Source of the DNA: Lyngbya sp. CCAP 1446/10
Lineage (GTDB): Bacteria; Cyanobacteriota; Cyanobacteriia; Cyanobacteriales; Microcoleaceae
Length of the DNA: 64,000 nt
Reading direction: 5' to 3'
Assembly: GCF_026130175.1 (NCBI RefSeq)
Contig: NZ_JAIGNI010000005.1
Coordinates: 98,679-162,678 of the forward strand
Both the position numbers and the translations under genes were made by a program. Below are positions 35,853-45,329 of the stretch, one piece after another. Positions within the stretch are counted from its first letter, which is position 1. Each line of letters starts with the position of its first letter. The notes under the pieces were generated by a model. It was not told where the DNA came from, made no database searches, and saw only the letters and a list, made by a program, of their open reading frames with translations.

Positions 35853-36665
35853 ATGTTAGTAGCTACTAAAAACCCTCCCGTCAAACTAATAGTAACCTGG
35901 CCATTACTACCAGACGACTTTCAACTACCGGACGACCCCGTGGAAGACGAAACCCAACCCTTAATAGCCGCCGCATTGCGCTAACCTCTAACCGCACTTC
36001 CTGAATTAATGCAGGATGCCTTAATAGTTTCTAATTTTGCCCTTTGTGCCGGAATTAGTTTCCCATCCTCCACCAGTGACGAACAGCGGACTATTTGCAA
36101 AGCACCCGATTGGATGTACGTAAAACCCGTCAATCCTCAAAATGTCTCGCAAGTCCGCCGCAGTTACACGCCGCACACCGAAGGAACTATCCCTCAAATT
36201 GTGATGGAATTCCTCTCGGAAACTTACGGGGAAGAATACTCCGTTGAGTTTAAGCAGCGAGTGGGTAAATGGTTCTTTTATGAGCAAATTATTAAAGTAC
36301 CAAGATACGTTATTTTTCGAGCAACTACCGCTCATTTAGAAGTTTATGCTTTAGAATCGGAGCATTATGAAGCGGAAGAACCGGATAATAACGGACGTTT
36401 TTGGATACCTGGATTAAACTTGTTTTTGGGTATTTGGGAAGGAACGCACGAATCTAGAACTGGCTATTGGTTGAGGTGGTGGAATGCCCAAGGTGAGTTA
36501 TTGTTATGGTCAGAGGAGCGGGCTGAGCAAGAACGGCTACGCGCTGAAGAGGAACGGCTACGCGCTGAAGAGGAACGGCTACGGGCCGATCGCGAAAGTC
36601 TCCGCGCTGAAAGACTAGCAGAAAAATTGCGTCAAGCGGGGATCGAGTTAGATGATGAAGAGTGA
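35853..36665 (+). pseudogene. Uma2-family endonuclease-like gene interrupted by a stop codon
   Basis: Reading from the ATG at 35853, the frame encodes MLVATKNPPVKLIVTWPLLP and continues through AAALR to a TAA at 35982-35984, then continues in the same frame without further stops to 36665. Without the stop it would be 270 residues, the usual length of this Uma2 subgroup, including the PD-(D/E)xK-like core (CKAPDWMYV, PQIVMEFLSE, then the middle EVYALE) and a C-terminal coiled coil of RAEEERL units. An ATG at 36009 could start a shorter 218-residue protein, but this lacks the N-terminal beta strands. Likely a pseudogene or a strain-specific mutation. Confidence 0.75.
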
Positions 36666-36783
36666 AAGATTAAAGGCGATCGAGTCTTAGTACGGTTTGC
36701 ACAGCGCACCTGACGACTATTTGGTATAATCACACTCTTGTGTTGCAGGCATTCAGCCGGCTATTGTCCCACTGCGAACTAAT

Positions 36784-37893
36784 ATGTCACTCGAAGGCCT
36801 CAAAGACGTAAGCTGGAAAACCAAACCAAAACTGATATCCTTGTTTTCAGGCTGTGGTGGTATGGATTTGCCATTTCACAAAGCTGGGTTTGATGTGGTT
36901 TGGGCGATCGACTCCAATCAATACGCCTGCAAAACATTCAGCAGAAACATTGCTGATGTCATCGTCAACGACAGCATAGAAAATATAGACATTGCACAAG
37001 TTCCCGCAGCCGAAATATGTATAGGAGGCTTCCCCTGTCAAGACTTCTCCCTAATTTGGAAGCGCCCCGGACTTGAAGGAACCAGAGGCAATTTATATAC
37101 ATATTTTCTAGATTTTGTCAACACAAAAAAGCCCAAAGCTTTTGTCGCAGAAAATGTCAAAGGTTTATTAAGTGCGAACAATTATCAAGCAATTAAACAA
37201 ATAATTTCCGACTTTGAAAGTATCGCACCCGGTTATTTAGTCAAACCTAAACTTTACAATTTTGCCGATTACGGAGTGCCGCAATTTCGCCAAAGAGTCT
37301 TGTTAGTTGGCATTCGGATGGATACAGGATTTGATTTCGTGCATCCTCAAGCAGAATACGGGCCCAATCGTCAATATCCTTATCGCACAGCGGGCGAAGC
37401 ACTCCAAGATGTCGATCGAGTTATTGAAAATAACCAAAATCATCAAATTCGCGATCGCACCGTTGAAATTTTGAATCGAATTAAAGCCGGAGGCAATTTT
37501 TCTGATATTCCCAAAGACAGTCCCTATTATGTAAAAGGCATGATTAGTCACGTTTATAGGCGAATTCATCCCGATAAACCGTCATCTACAATCATTGCTG
37601 GCGGAGGCGGCGGAACCTGGGGTTATCATTATCCAGAACCCCGTGCACTGACAAATCGGGAGAGGGCGAGGCTGCAAACTTTCCCCGATGATTTTGTGTT
37701 TGAAGGTTCTGTTACCGAAGTGCGCCGCCAGATTGGAAATGCAGTACCGCCAGAGGGAATTGCTGCTGTTGTTGAATCTCTAATTCCGCTATTTAAGGGC
37801 GATTATGATAAAGTTGATTTATATGAAATGAGTGAAAAGTTGCAGGGAATGTCAATTCAGGATCGCTTAAAACACGCAGAATTAGAAATATAA
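36784..37893 (+). CDS. C5-cytosine DNA methyltransferase
   Basis: A 369-residue enzyme. Motif I LFSGCGGMDLPFHKAG, catalytic motif IV GGFPCQDFS (C85), motif VI ENVKGL, motif VIII QFRQRVLLVGIR, and motif X RQIGNAVPP are all present in order. The target-recognition domain between VIII and IX (about 190-280) is not assignable to a specificity from the sequence. No recognisable restriction endonuclease is adjacent, so it is a solitary methyltransferase or its endonuclease is unknown. HIP1-rich cyanobacteria carry solitary CGATCG and GGCC methyltransferases; which, if either, this is remains open. Confidence 0.92.
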   Translation: MSLEGLKDVSWKTKPKLISLFSGCGGMDLPFHKAGFDVVWAIDSNQYACKTFSRNIADVIVNDSIENIDIAQVPAAEICIGGFPCQDFSLIWKRPGLEGTRGNLYTYFLDFVNTKKPKAFVAENVKGLLSANNYQAIKQIISDFESIAPGYLVKPKLYNFADYGVPQFRQRVLLVGIRMDTGFDFVHPQAEYGPNRQYPYRTAGEALQDVDRVIENNQNHQIRDRTVEILNRIKAGGNFSDIPKDSPYYVKGMISHVYRRIHPDKPSSTIIAGGGGGTWGYHYPEPRALTNRERARLQTFPDDFVFEGSVTEVRRQIGNAVPPEGIAAVVESLIPLFKGDYDKVDLYEMSEKLQGMSIQDRLKHAELEI

Positions 37894-37899
37894 TTGTAG

Positions 37900-37954
37900 G
37901 GTGCGTCGCTATAAAAAATTCCAAAAAATATCGACAATCTCACGGCGACGCACC
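37900..37954. terminator. 10-bp GGTGCGTCGC hairpin after methyltransferase gene
   Basis: Arms GGTGCGTCGC (37900-37909) and GCGACGCACC (37945-37954) enclose a 35-base A/T-rich loop. The same motif GTGCGTC recurs after the SDR gene and elsewhere. The rest of the gap to 38153 holds short GGCAGAT-like repeats and no gene. Confidence 0.6.
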
Positions 37955-38153
37955 TGACAAAATAAACAAGATTGCATAAATCTTTGATAGAGCCAGTCAA
38001 CCGCAGATTTAAGGCAGATCAAGGCAGATTAACGCAGATAATTTCAAGATAGTCTGGGAATGAGTGCAAAAATTCTAATAGTTCAAAAAACAACCTCAAC
38101 ACTTATTTTGTAGCAATATTTTTCATAAATGGTACTATAAGGAGGGAAAGTCA

Positions 38154-38801
38154 ATGATAAAGTTTGCTCTAGGTCACTACACCGATTTTAAATTGCCCAG
38201 CAACTCAATTATTCCAGAGCAATTAAAGCAAACACTTCAGACGGTTTGGGACAGAAAATATGACGATTTATACGAACGAGGTGGAAAGTGCAATGTAGAA
38301 GAAGCTTTTGTAGAAGTAATGACGGCTTTTGGAATGCCTAATGATGCAATATCCCATCAGCGATATGTCTACATGGCTTATGGAATAGCATTAGCAGCTA
38401 AACCGACTATTAAACATTACTTTCCTGAAGAGCACAAGGCTGATATCGTTCAAGCAATTGTATCTTGTTGGCTTAAGGATGGCTGTGAAATTCCAGAAAG
38501 TTGGGCTGACACCTTGTTTCCTAATATCAACAAAATAGGAAAATATCAAGCTACTGACGAAGCTTATAATATTTTCTACGGCTTGCTGCAAACACTCAAT
38601 ACCAAAACAGCCTATAATGCCATCTTGGATATCCTGTATGATGCCATTACCGGAGATGCTATTTCTGGTTTTACTGAAGCCCGACGAGATATGTTTAATT
38701 GGTGGTTGATTGAGGTGATTCCTGCTGCCTATTGTTTAAAGTTGCCATCTACTTTATATTCAGGGAAATGGGATTTTCCGCCGCTGAGTAAGCTTGCGTA
38801 A
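38154..38801 (+). CDS. Unknown protein, 215 residues
   Basis: I do not recognise this family. It is preceded by a very strong ribosome site (AAGGAGGG, about 8 bases upstream of the ATG), so it is probably a real, well-translated gene. The product is soluble, mostly helical, with no signal peptide. A region KADIVQAIVSCWLKDGCE and a Trp/Tyr-rich C-terminus (RRDMFNWWLIEVIP) are notable. It lies 260 bases after the C5 methyltransferase. No catalytic PD-(D/E)xK, HNH or other nuclease motif is visible, so a restriction partner is not supported. Confidence 0.7.
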   Translation: MIKFALGHYTDFKLPSNSIIPEQLKQTLQTVWDRKYDDLYERGGKCNVEEAFVEVMTAFGMPNDAISHQRYVYMAYGIALAAKPTIKHYFPEEHKADIVQAIVSCWLKDGCEIPESWADTLFPNINKIGKYQATDEAYNIFYGLLQTLNTKTAYNAILDILYDAITGDAISGFTEARRDMFNWWLIEVIPAAYCLKLPSTLYSGKWDFPPLSKLA

Positions 38802-38827
38802 TTAATGTGCATAAATCAACCAAATAA

Positions 38828-40042
38828 TCAATCAGGCACTCTCAAACCTTTGACTTTTTGGCTTTTCTCCTCCTCCTTCAACCCCTTACACTGCACCAAA
38901 ACCCCAAATCCTCCCAAACCCATCGGATCGATCAATTGGTGCAGCGCTTCCCTGCGGCGCAAAAACGTTGTCAAATCCAATACTTCTGCATCATTTGCAG
39001 ACAGAGAAGCAATTCTATCGCCCACACCCAATATCATCAAAAACAAAGCCTGTTGAGTAAAACCCATTACCTCCAAACCACACAATTCCCCTTGTTTTTC
39101 CAGCGCTGTAAAATCAGCATGGGCAGTTAAATCCTGCCGCCCGATATTAATATAAGGATTGCTGTGATAGCGGTGGCGGTAATAACATTGCAGCGTGCCA
39201 TCTGTGCGTCTCGGATTGTAATATCGGTGCGCCGGATGGCCGTAATCAATTGTTAATAGATAACCGCGCTGCAATTTTTCAGCAACTTTTTTAATCCAGT
39301 CTAAAGCTGCTAAATTGACTTCGCTGCGATAACCATCTGCATAGACGGTCGCGGACAAATCTATTCCGACTAAATCAAAATATTCAGGAATTTTAGGGTT
39401 TGAAAGTTCTCCGGCTACTTCAATAAACTTGCTTCCAGATTCTTTGTTTTTTTCTTCGGCTGCGGCAACGTAAATCTCCCTAATTTGCCCTTTTTCTAAA
39501 ATAAACTGATGCACGGGAAAAGCATCGACTAATTCGTTAGAAAAAAAGCAGCCGACGATAGAGTTATTAGCTATTTCATCCCAATTGCACCACTTTACTA
39601 TTTTGAATTCGGCTAATTGTCGCTGCTGTTGTGCAAGCAAAACGGGCGAAATTTCAACAATAATGTATTCTAAGCTTTTAAATAAATCGGGATATTTTAG
39701 TTGCAAATATTGCAGCAAATGTGCGGCAAATGTTCCCCGCCCAGCGCCCATTTCTACGATCGCAAAAGTATCAGGTTTACCGAGAATTTGCCACATTTCC
39801 ACAAATTGCTCGCCCAAAACTTCGGCAAAATCAGCACTCCAATGAGGTGAGGTGATAAAATCGCCTTGTTTGCCGATGTTTGGTCGATCGCCATTATAGT
39901 AACCATACTGCGGGTGATATAATGCTAAATCCATGTATTCCGCAAAGGTTATGCGCTGCTGCGGAGTGGCTGCAATTCTTTCGCTGATTAAAGCGCAGAG
40001 TTCTGGGTTACTGTCATTGATATTTGATTGCTGGACTGTCAT
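38828..40042 (-). CDS. NDUFAF7/MidA-family arginine methyltransferase
   Basis: A 404-residue class I SAM-dependent methyltransferase of the MidA/NDUFAF7 type. Markers: ALYHPQYGYYNGDRPNIGKQ, GDFITSPHWSADFAEVLG, SAM motif VEMGAGRGTFAAHLL, and HPAHRYYNPRRTDGTLQCYY. In mitochondria NDUFAF7 dimethylates an arginine of NDUFS2 during complex I assembly. NDUFS2's homologue ndhH lies 0.9 kb upstream here on the same strand, which supports a related role in NDH-1 assembly. A toxin-antitoxin pair separates the two genes. Confidence 0.88.
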   Translation of the reverse strand: MTVQQSNINDSNPELCALISERIAATPQQRITFAEYMDLALYHPQYGYYNGDRPNIGKQGDFITSPHWSADFAEVLGEQFVEMWQILGKPDTFAIVEMGAGRGTFAAHLLQYLQLKYPDLFKSLEYIIVEISPVLLAQQQRQLAEFKIVKWCNWDEIANNSIVGCFFSNELVDAFPVHQFILEKGQIREIYVAAAEEKNKESGSKFIEVAGELSNPKIPEYFDLVGIDLSATVYADGYRSEVNLAALDWIKKVAEKLQRGYLLTIDYGHPAHRYYNPRRTDGTLQCYYRHRYHSNPYINIGRQDLTAHADFTALEKQGELCGLEVMGFTQQALFLMILGVGDRIASLSANDAEVLDLTTFLRRREALHQLIDPMGLGGFGVLVQCKGLKEEEKSQKVKGLRVPD

Positions 40043-40164
40043 AATTAAATTAAGGTTGATGTTATTTTATTTATGAAATAAAGATTTTTTTAACCGCAGA
40101 GGGCGCAGAGGACACAGAGGATGAGGGAAGAGAGAAATATTGATGTTCTGCAATTTTTTTTATC

Positions 40165-40518
40165 CTAGAGTAAGCTAGTTTGGACAACGTTATCGCTCTC
40201 ACTTTTAAATATTGAACTATCAGACTTAACCCCTATTTTTAGCTGAAGTCCCAAAGCATCCAGCAACGCCACCAACAGATAAACTTCATCTCCTCCTGTT
40301 TTTGAGAGCAAATTTGTTAACTTTTCATAGTCCAACTTAGCTACATCTGAAAGATGAATTACACCCCCGCGAGCCTCAACCATATTGCTAAGTGCTAGTG
40401 ACAAGAGTTCAGCTTCTACATTTTTTTCTTCCAAAATCGCCTCGATATAAGCAGCCGCCGCTTCAGGTTTTTTAAGGAATTCCATCAAGTCGTCTTGGTA
40501 ATTTACACTTTTAAGCAT
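40165..40518 (-). CDS. HigA-like antitoxin with HTH domain
   Basis: A 117-residue protein of the addiction-module antidote type (COG3636-like): DDLMEFLKKPEAAAAYIEA, ALSNMVEARGGVIHLSDVAKLD, then a short linker and LVALLDALGLQL. It carries an Xre-type HTH that would bind its own promoter and the toxin. It overlaps the toxin gene by 8 bases, toxin first. This toxin-antidote order is typical of the HigBA group. Confidence 0.85.
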   Translation of the reverse strand: MLKSVNYQDDLMEFLKKPEAAAAYIEAILEEKNVEAELLSLALSNMVEARGGVIHLSDVAKLDYEKLTNLLSKTGGDEVYLLVALLDALGLQLKIGVKSDSSIFKSESDNVVQTSLL

Positions 40519-40849
40519 TGTCTCGACTCCTGTAATCTATCCAATATTCAATAGCTTTACGAATATCTCGATCTTGAGTGCTTTTATCTCCACCGCAGAG
40601 TATGAGAACAATCGTTTGCTCTATTTGTCCAAAGTAGACGCGGTAGCCGGGGCCCCAGTCAATTTTTAATTCAAAAACACCGGCTCCAACTGAGCGAAAG
40701 TCTCCCAAATTTCCGAGCTTAATTCTGTCTAGTCTCCCGCGAATCTTGGCTTCAGCTTTGAGATCTCGAAGAGCTTTTAACCATTCTGTAAAAGGAATTT
40801 GGCCGTCTGGTGTGACGTAACGCTGAATTTCTTTTGGTTGAGCTTCCAT
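40511..40849 (-). CDS. RelE/ParE-superfamily toxin (HigB-like)
   Basis: A 112-residue protein of the phage-Gp49/RelE type (COG3657-like): FTEWLKALRDLKAEAKIRGRL, ELKIDWGPGYRVYFGQ, ILCGGDKSTQDRDIRKA. The basic K and R residues of the family active site are present. Known members cleave ribosome-bound mRNA. The pair sits between ndhH and the NDUFAF7-type gene, so it has been inserted into, or arisen in, an otherwise housekeeping cluster. Confidence 0.88.
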   Translation of the reverse strand: MEAQPKEIQRYVTPDGQIPFTEWLKALRDLKAEAKIRGRLDRIKLGNLGDFRSVGAGVFELKIDWGPGYRVYFGQIEQTIVLILCGGDKSTQDRDIRKAIEYWIDYRSRDNA

Positions 40850-40936
40850 AATTTATAATAGCCGATCGCCATCTGCAACAAAAAAGCGATCGCACTCATC
40901 AGCAAATAGCCAAAAAATACGATCGCCCTTTTTGTT

Positions 40937-42121
40937 CTATCGATCGACCGAACCCATGATAATATCGATACTACCCAGGATAGCCACCAAGTCCGCAATC
41001 TTTACACCGCGCACGATGTGGGGCAAAATCTGCAAATTATTGAAATCAGCAGCCCGAATCTTCCAGCGCCAAGGAAACACGCTGTCATCGCCGATAATAT
41101 AGATTCCCAACTCACCCTTACCGCTTTCAACCCGCACGTAATGTTCGCCCTTGGGAATTTTGAAAGTTGGCGCTACTTTTTTGCCAATAAACTGATAGTC
41201 GAAACTATTCCACTCAGATTTTGGCCCGCTTTCTAAGCGCTTGGCTTCCAAGTTTTCGTAAGGGCCGCCGGGGAGTCCTTTCAAGGCTTGATAGAGGATT
41301 TTAACTGACTCGCGCATCTCCCGAATTCGGACTAAGTACCGGGCTAAACAATCGCCAGCAGCTTCGGTGCAAACATCCCACTCGAAGTCGTCATAACATT
41401 CGTAATGGTCAACTTTCCGCAAATCCCAATTGACGCCGGAACCGCGCAACATCGGGCCCGATAGTCCCCAGTTAATCGCTTCGGCGCGGGAAATTGTACC
41501 CAAACCTTCAATCCGGCGGCGGAAGATAGGATTGTTGGTGATTAAACGTTCGTATTCGTCAATTTTTGGCAGGAAGTAATCGCAGAAATCTTCGCATTTG
41601 TCTACCCAGCCGTAGGGTAAATCTGCTGCTACTCCGCCGATGCGGAAGTAGTTGTTGTTTACCATGCGGTAGCCGGTGGCTGCTTCCCACAAATCGAGAA
41701 TTGGTTCGCGATCGCGCATAGTGTAGAAAAATGGAGTTTGCGCGCCCACGTCGGCCAAAAACGGCCCTACCCACATCAAGTGGTTCGCAATTCGGTTCAA
41801 CTCCAGCATGATTACCCGAATGTAACTCGCCCGTTTGGGGACAGCAATATTGGCTAACTTTTCCGGTGCATTGACTGTCACTGCTTCGTTAAACATCCCC
41901 GCAGCGTAGTCCCAGCGGCTGACGTAGGGCACGTACATCACGTTGGTGCGGTTTTCGGCAATTTTTTCCATGCCGCGGTGTAGATAGCCTAAAACAGGCT
42001 CGCAGTCTACTACATCTTCGCCGTCCAGGGTGACAATTAACCGCAGTACCCCGTGCATGGATGGGTGGTGCGGGCCCATGTTGAGCACCATTGGTTCGGT
42101 TCTTGTCTCAATTCTTGACAT
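40937..42121 (-). CDS. ndhH: NAD(P)H dehydrogenase subunit H
   Basis: A 394-residue subunit of the cyanobacterial NDH-1 complex (homologous to mitochondrial NDUFS2 and bacterial NuoD), located in the thylakoid-facing membrane arm junction. Conserved: [39 protein letters not shown], and the C-terminal DIIMGSVDR. The arginine in LHRGMEK (Arg49) aligns with the NDUFS2 arginine that NDUFAF7 dimethylates. It functions in respiratory and cyclic electron flow. Single reading frame with no gaps; a short intergenic region separates it from rsmH, which is divergent. Confidence 0.96.
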   Translation of the reverse strand: MSRIETRTEPMVLNMGPHHPSMHGVLRLIVTLDGEDVVDCEPVLGYLHRGMEKIAENRTNVMYVPYVSRWDYAAGMFNEAVTVNAPEKLANIAVPKRASYIRVIMLELNRIANHLMWVGPFLADVGAQTPFFYTMRDREPILDLWEAATGYRMVNNNYFRIGGVAADLPYGWVDKCEDFCDYFLPKIDEYERLITNNPIFRRRIEGLGTISRAEAINWGLSGPMLRGSGVNWDLRKVDHYECYDDFEWDVCTEAAGDCLARYLVRIREMRESVKILYQALKGLPGGPYENLEAKRLESGPKSEWNSFDYQFIGKKVAPTFKIPKGEHYVRVESGKGELGIYIIGDDSVFPWRWKIRAADFNNLQILPHIVRGVKIADLVAILGSIDIIMGSVDR

Positions 42122-42186
42122 AATTGATAATTAATGATTGGTAATTAGTCAGTCTATTGTTGATTTTTGTTTCGCTTGTATAGATT

Positions 42187-43089
42187 ATGAAGGATATCGA
42201 GCCGTCTGAGAAGGAGACTCCTGAATCAGATGTGAGTATTGAGGCTTATCACGTTTCTGTTTTGGCCACCGAGTTAATTGCGGGTTTAGCGGTGCGTCCG
42301 GGTGGGCGCTATTTGGATGCGACGCTTGGGGGCGGCGGACACACGAGTTTGATTTTAGCGGCGGCGGCTGATGTGAGTGTGGTGGCGATCGATCGCGACG
42401 AAGAAGCCATCCGTTTTTGCAAAGCCCGATTTGCTAACGATCCCGTTGAGTTTTGGCACGGCAATTTTGCTGAATATCAGTCTCCTGATGCCGAATTTGA
42501 TGGTATTATAGCAGACTTGGGCGTTAGCTCGGCTCAGTTCGATACACCGGAACGAGGCTTTAGTTTTCGCCACCCTGCTCAACTAGATATGCGTATGAAC
42601 CAGCAGCAATCTTTGACCGCAGAAGAGATTATCAATCACTGGGAAGAAGTTAAACTGGCAGATATTATTTACAAGTACGGCGAGGAACGACTGTCGCGGC
42701 GCATCGCGAGGCGGATTGTCGCACAACGTCCTTTTGAAACTACTACAGAACTCGCAGGGGCGATCGCTAGCAGCTTCCCACCCAAGCAGCGCAACGGTAG
42801 AATCCATCCCGCCACCCGCACTTTCCAAGCTTTGAGGATAGCCGTCAACTCCGAACTCGCTTCTTTAGACACTTTTCTCAAGGAAGCGCCAAATTGGTTG
42901 AAACCCGGTGGGAGAATCGGAATTATTACTTTTCACAGCCTCGAAGACAGACCGGTTAAGCACCAATTGAGAGCAACAGACTGTTTGCAGGTACTGACAA
43001 AAAAGCCGATCGTGCCACAATCGGAAGAAGTAGCTAGAAATCCCCGCTCTCGTTCTGCTAAGCTCAGACTGGCAGAAAAATTAACTTGA
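42187..43089 (+). CDS. rsmH: 16S rRNA (cytosine-1402 N4)-methyltransferase
   Basis: A 300-residue enzyme. [14 protein letters not shown], the SAM motif [48 protein letters not shown] and [12 protein letters not shown] are all conserved. It methylates N4 of C1402 in 16S rRNA. In many bacteria it sits in the dcw cell-division cluster; here it is isolated between ndhH and signalling genes. Divergent from ndhH. Confidence 0.94.
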   Translation: MKDIEPSEKETPESDVSIEAYHVSVLATELIAGLAVRPGGRYLDATLGGGGHTSLILAAAADVSVVAIDRDEEAIRFCKARFANDPVEFWHGNFAEYQSPDAEFDGIIADLGVSSAQFDTPERGFSFRHPAQLDMRMNQQQSLTAEEIINHWEEVKLADIIYKYGEERLSRRIARRIVAQRPFETTTELAGAIASSFPPKQRNGRIHPATRTFQALRIAVNSELASLDTFLKEAPNWLKPGGRIGIITFHSLEDRPVKHQLRATDCLQVLTKKPIVPQSEEVARNPRSRSAKLRLAEKLT

Positions 43090-43097
43090 TTCGGCAG

Positions 43098-43255
43098 CAA
43101 GGAAAGTCAAGCACGAGCTCCAAACCAAGGCGAAGTCTGGTAAGACCGAGCCCGGATGCAAGTTCCGAACTTCCTTGTGGTATCACTAAACATGGCACTG
43201 ACCTATAAAACCCGAAGCCCTCACGCAGATTCGGCTCCGCTGAATCAGAAGAGGG
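43098..43255. other. Possible structured RNA region between rsmH and the RsbU-like gene
   Basis: A 9-bp closing stem (CAAGGAA plus AGT at 43098-43107, with ACTTCCTTG at 43169-43177) surrounds several inner hairpins. A second hairpin (CCCTC at 43218-43222 with GAGGG at 43251-43255, and GATTC/GAATC inside) follows. It could be the terminator of rsmH plus a leader of the RsbU-like gene. No family assignment. Confidence 0.35.
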
Positions 43256-43309
43256 TATTTGACAAGCTAGTTTTAGACCTGATTAATTCGCCTAGGAGTA
43301 GGGAATAAC

Positions 43310-44983
43310 ATGAGTCGGGGAGATGGAAGCAAACTGAAACTAATGGTAGTCGATGACGAACCCGACAACTTGGATTTGCTGTACCGGACGTTTCGACGCG
43401 ATTTTCAGGTTTACAAAGCAGATAGCGCTCTCAGCGCCCTGGAAGTTCTAGACGCACAGGGCGAGATGGCGGTGATTATATCTGACCAGCGGATGCCTGA
43501 AATGAATGGCACCGAGTTTTTGGGGAAAACAGTCGATCGCTTTCCTGATACGATTCGGATTCTGCTGACTGGATACACAGATGTTGAAGATTTGGTTGAG
43601 GCTATTAACGCTGGTCAAGTTTTCAAGTACATCACCAAACCGTGGAATCCTGAAGAACTGAAATCAGTTATCAATCAAGCGTCAGAAACTTACAAATACT
43701 ACAAGCAGCGCAGCGTTTCACTGCGCCGCGCTTTACGCAAAGAATCTCTGTTTAATGAGGTGATGAGCGTGATTCGCGGGTCGCTAGATTACTCTAGTAT
43801 GGTACAAACTATTGTTCAAACCGTAGGTCAAACTTTTGAGGCCAACTATTGTATGCTGCGGCCAGTAGATGGCGATCGACTATTACCGAGTACCTTTCCC
43901 TACCAAGCCCAAACCACCGAACCCAGCAGCTTTTCTTTTGATGAAAATTTGCTGGTTCAGGCCGTAGCTAGCCGCCAAACTCAAGTCAACGCCAACAGTG
44001 GGGGTGACGGTAACTCGGTTGAGATTGCTGTACCTCTGACTTATCAGCAAGATTTGCTGGGGATACTGGCTCTGTGTCAGCAAGGCGGGACTAATCCTTG
44101 GTCGGCAGAAGATATAGAGTTAATAGAAGGTGTGGCGGCTCAAGCGGCTCTCGCCCTCTCCCAAGCTAAGCTCTACCAGCGCACTCTGGATTTAGCCCAG
44201 CAGATGCAAAATGAGTTGGAAGTGGCTCGCCAAATCCAAACAAACTTGTTGCGCCAAAGTTGGCCGGATTTTGAAACTGTCAGGGTGCAAGCTTGTTGTT
44301 ATCCTGCACGCGCAGTGGGTGGCGACTTTTTTGAAGTCTATGTCCACTCGCAAGGGGATATTTGGATAGCGGTGGGTGATGTTTCGGGTAAGGGCGTTCC
44401 GGCTGCTCTATTTATGGCTAGCGCGATTTCGGTGATGCGGCGAGAACTTTCTCAAGAAGTTTCTCCTGAACCCGATCGAGTTATGCAGAATATGAATAGC
44501 ACTATGTCTGACGACCTGATCGGCAACAACCATTTTATTACAATGGTTGTAGCTCGTTACACTCCGTCAACGGGACACTTGGCTTTTGCTAATGCCGGTC
44601 ACATTTACCCGATTGTTTGGTCGAATTCTGACGTGAAAGCTCAGACTGCTAGCGGTTTAACGCCAGCAGAGCCGAATTTCCTGAAAGCTCGCGGCATTCC
44701 CTTGGGGATACTGCCAGTTTGGAAAGGTAAAGCCGGTGCTATCGACTTAAAGTCAGGAGATGTTTTTCTGCTGACGAGTGACGGGATTACTGAAGCTAGC
44801 GTGACCACTGCGGCGATCGCAGGGGGCGAACCAACCCGTTCTATGCTACAACAAGAAGGGCTTTGGCAACTCTTGATTGAGGAGCCTGGTTCCATCAACT
44901 TGGACAATTTGTTGGCCTACATCCGAGCTGACAATCCCGTTCAGGAAGATGACCAAACCATACTCTCTCTGGAGGTTCTCTGA
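43310..44983 (+). CDS. RsbU-like response regulator: receiver, GAF and PP2C phosphatase
   Basis: A 557-residue protein. Receiver domain (8-125): D15/D16, phosphoacceptor D59 in IISDQRMP, T87 region and K110 in YITKPW. A GAF domain fills about 150-290. A coiled linker (QMQNELEVARQIQ) leads to a SpoIIE-type PP2C domain (about 310-557) with GGDFFEVY, GDVSGKGVPAALFM, TSDGITEA and DDQTILSL metal sites. AGGAG precedes the ATG. Known: such proteins dephosphorylate STAS-domain antagonists in partner switching. The HATPase gene 350 bases downstream is the matching kinase type. Confidence 0.92.
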   Translation: MSRGDGSKLKLMVVDDEPDNLDLLYRTFRRDFQVYKADSALSALEVLDAQGEMAVIISDQRMPEMNGTEFLGKTVDRFPDTIRILLTGYTDVEDLVEAINAGQVFKYITKPWNPEELKSVINQASETYKYYKQRSVSLRRALRKESLFNEVMSVIRGSLDYSSMVQTIVQTVGQTFEANYCMLRPVDGDRLLPSTFPYQAQTTEPSSFSFDENLLVQAVASRQTQVNANSGGDGNSVEIAVPLTYQQDLLGILALCQQGGTNPWSAEDIELIEGVAAQAALALSQAKLYQRTLDLAQQMQNELEVARQIQTNLLRQSWPDFETVRVQACCYPARAVGGDFFEVYVHSQGDIWIAVGDVSGKGVPAALFMASAISVMRRELSQEVSPEPDRVMQNMNSTMSDDLIGNNHFITMVVARYTPSTGHLAFANAGHIYPIVWSNSDVKAQTASGLTPAEPNFLKARGIPLGILPVWKGKAGAIDLKSGDVFLLTSDGITEASVTTAAIAGGEPTRSMLQQEGLWQLLIEEPGSINLDNLLAYIRADNPVQEDDQTILSLEVL

Positions 44984-45329
44984 ATCTGTCAGCAACTCCC
45001 GACTTTTAGTCGGGGCTTCGGGTCTCAAAAACCCAAAGCCTCAGTTGACAGCTTACAGATTACCAGATGGGACTGGGCGATCCTCTTCGTTGGCGTAGCT
45101 CCCGTAGGGCGGGCTTCGCTAACGGCAAAAGTTACAGAACTAGCGCCTCAAAGCCTAACTCTTAACTGATGCTTTTTGATCGATGCTTTCAAAAAAAGTC
45201 TATTGGATCGATCGCCCGGTATTGAGTACCCTCCATGTAGCGGCAAATATTAACGCCAAATAAATTCGGCGCATCGTATTTCATCCCTGGTCTGAAAACA
45301 CAGGATTTCTAAACTTACAGGATTTTTTT
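44984..45329. other. Intergenic region between RsbU- and RsbW-like genes
   Basis: 346 bases without a gene. It holds a GGGGCTTCGGG/ACCCAAAGCCTC hairpin just after the RsbU-like stop (about 45008-45040) and a TTGGCGTAGCTCCCGTAGGG element (45090-45110) with its inverted partner GCGGGCTTCGCTAA, an interspersed repeat common in cyanobacteria. The gap argues against tight co-translation. Confidence 0.6.

Noticed and set aside
37897..38153. Restriction endonuclease partner of the C5 methyltransferase
   Set aside because: The gap holds only repeats, and the next gene lacks any nuclease motif.
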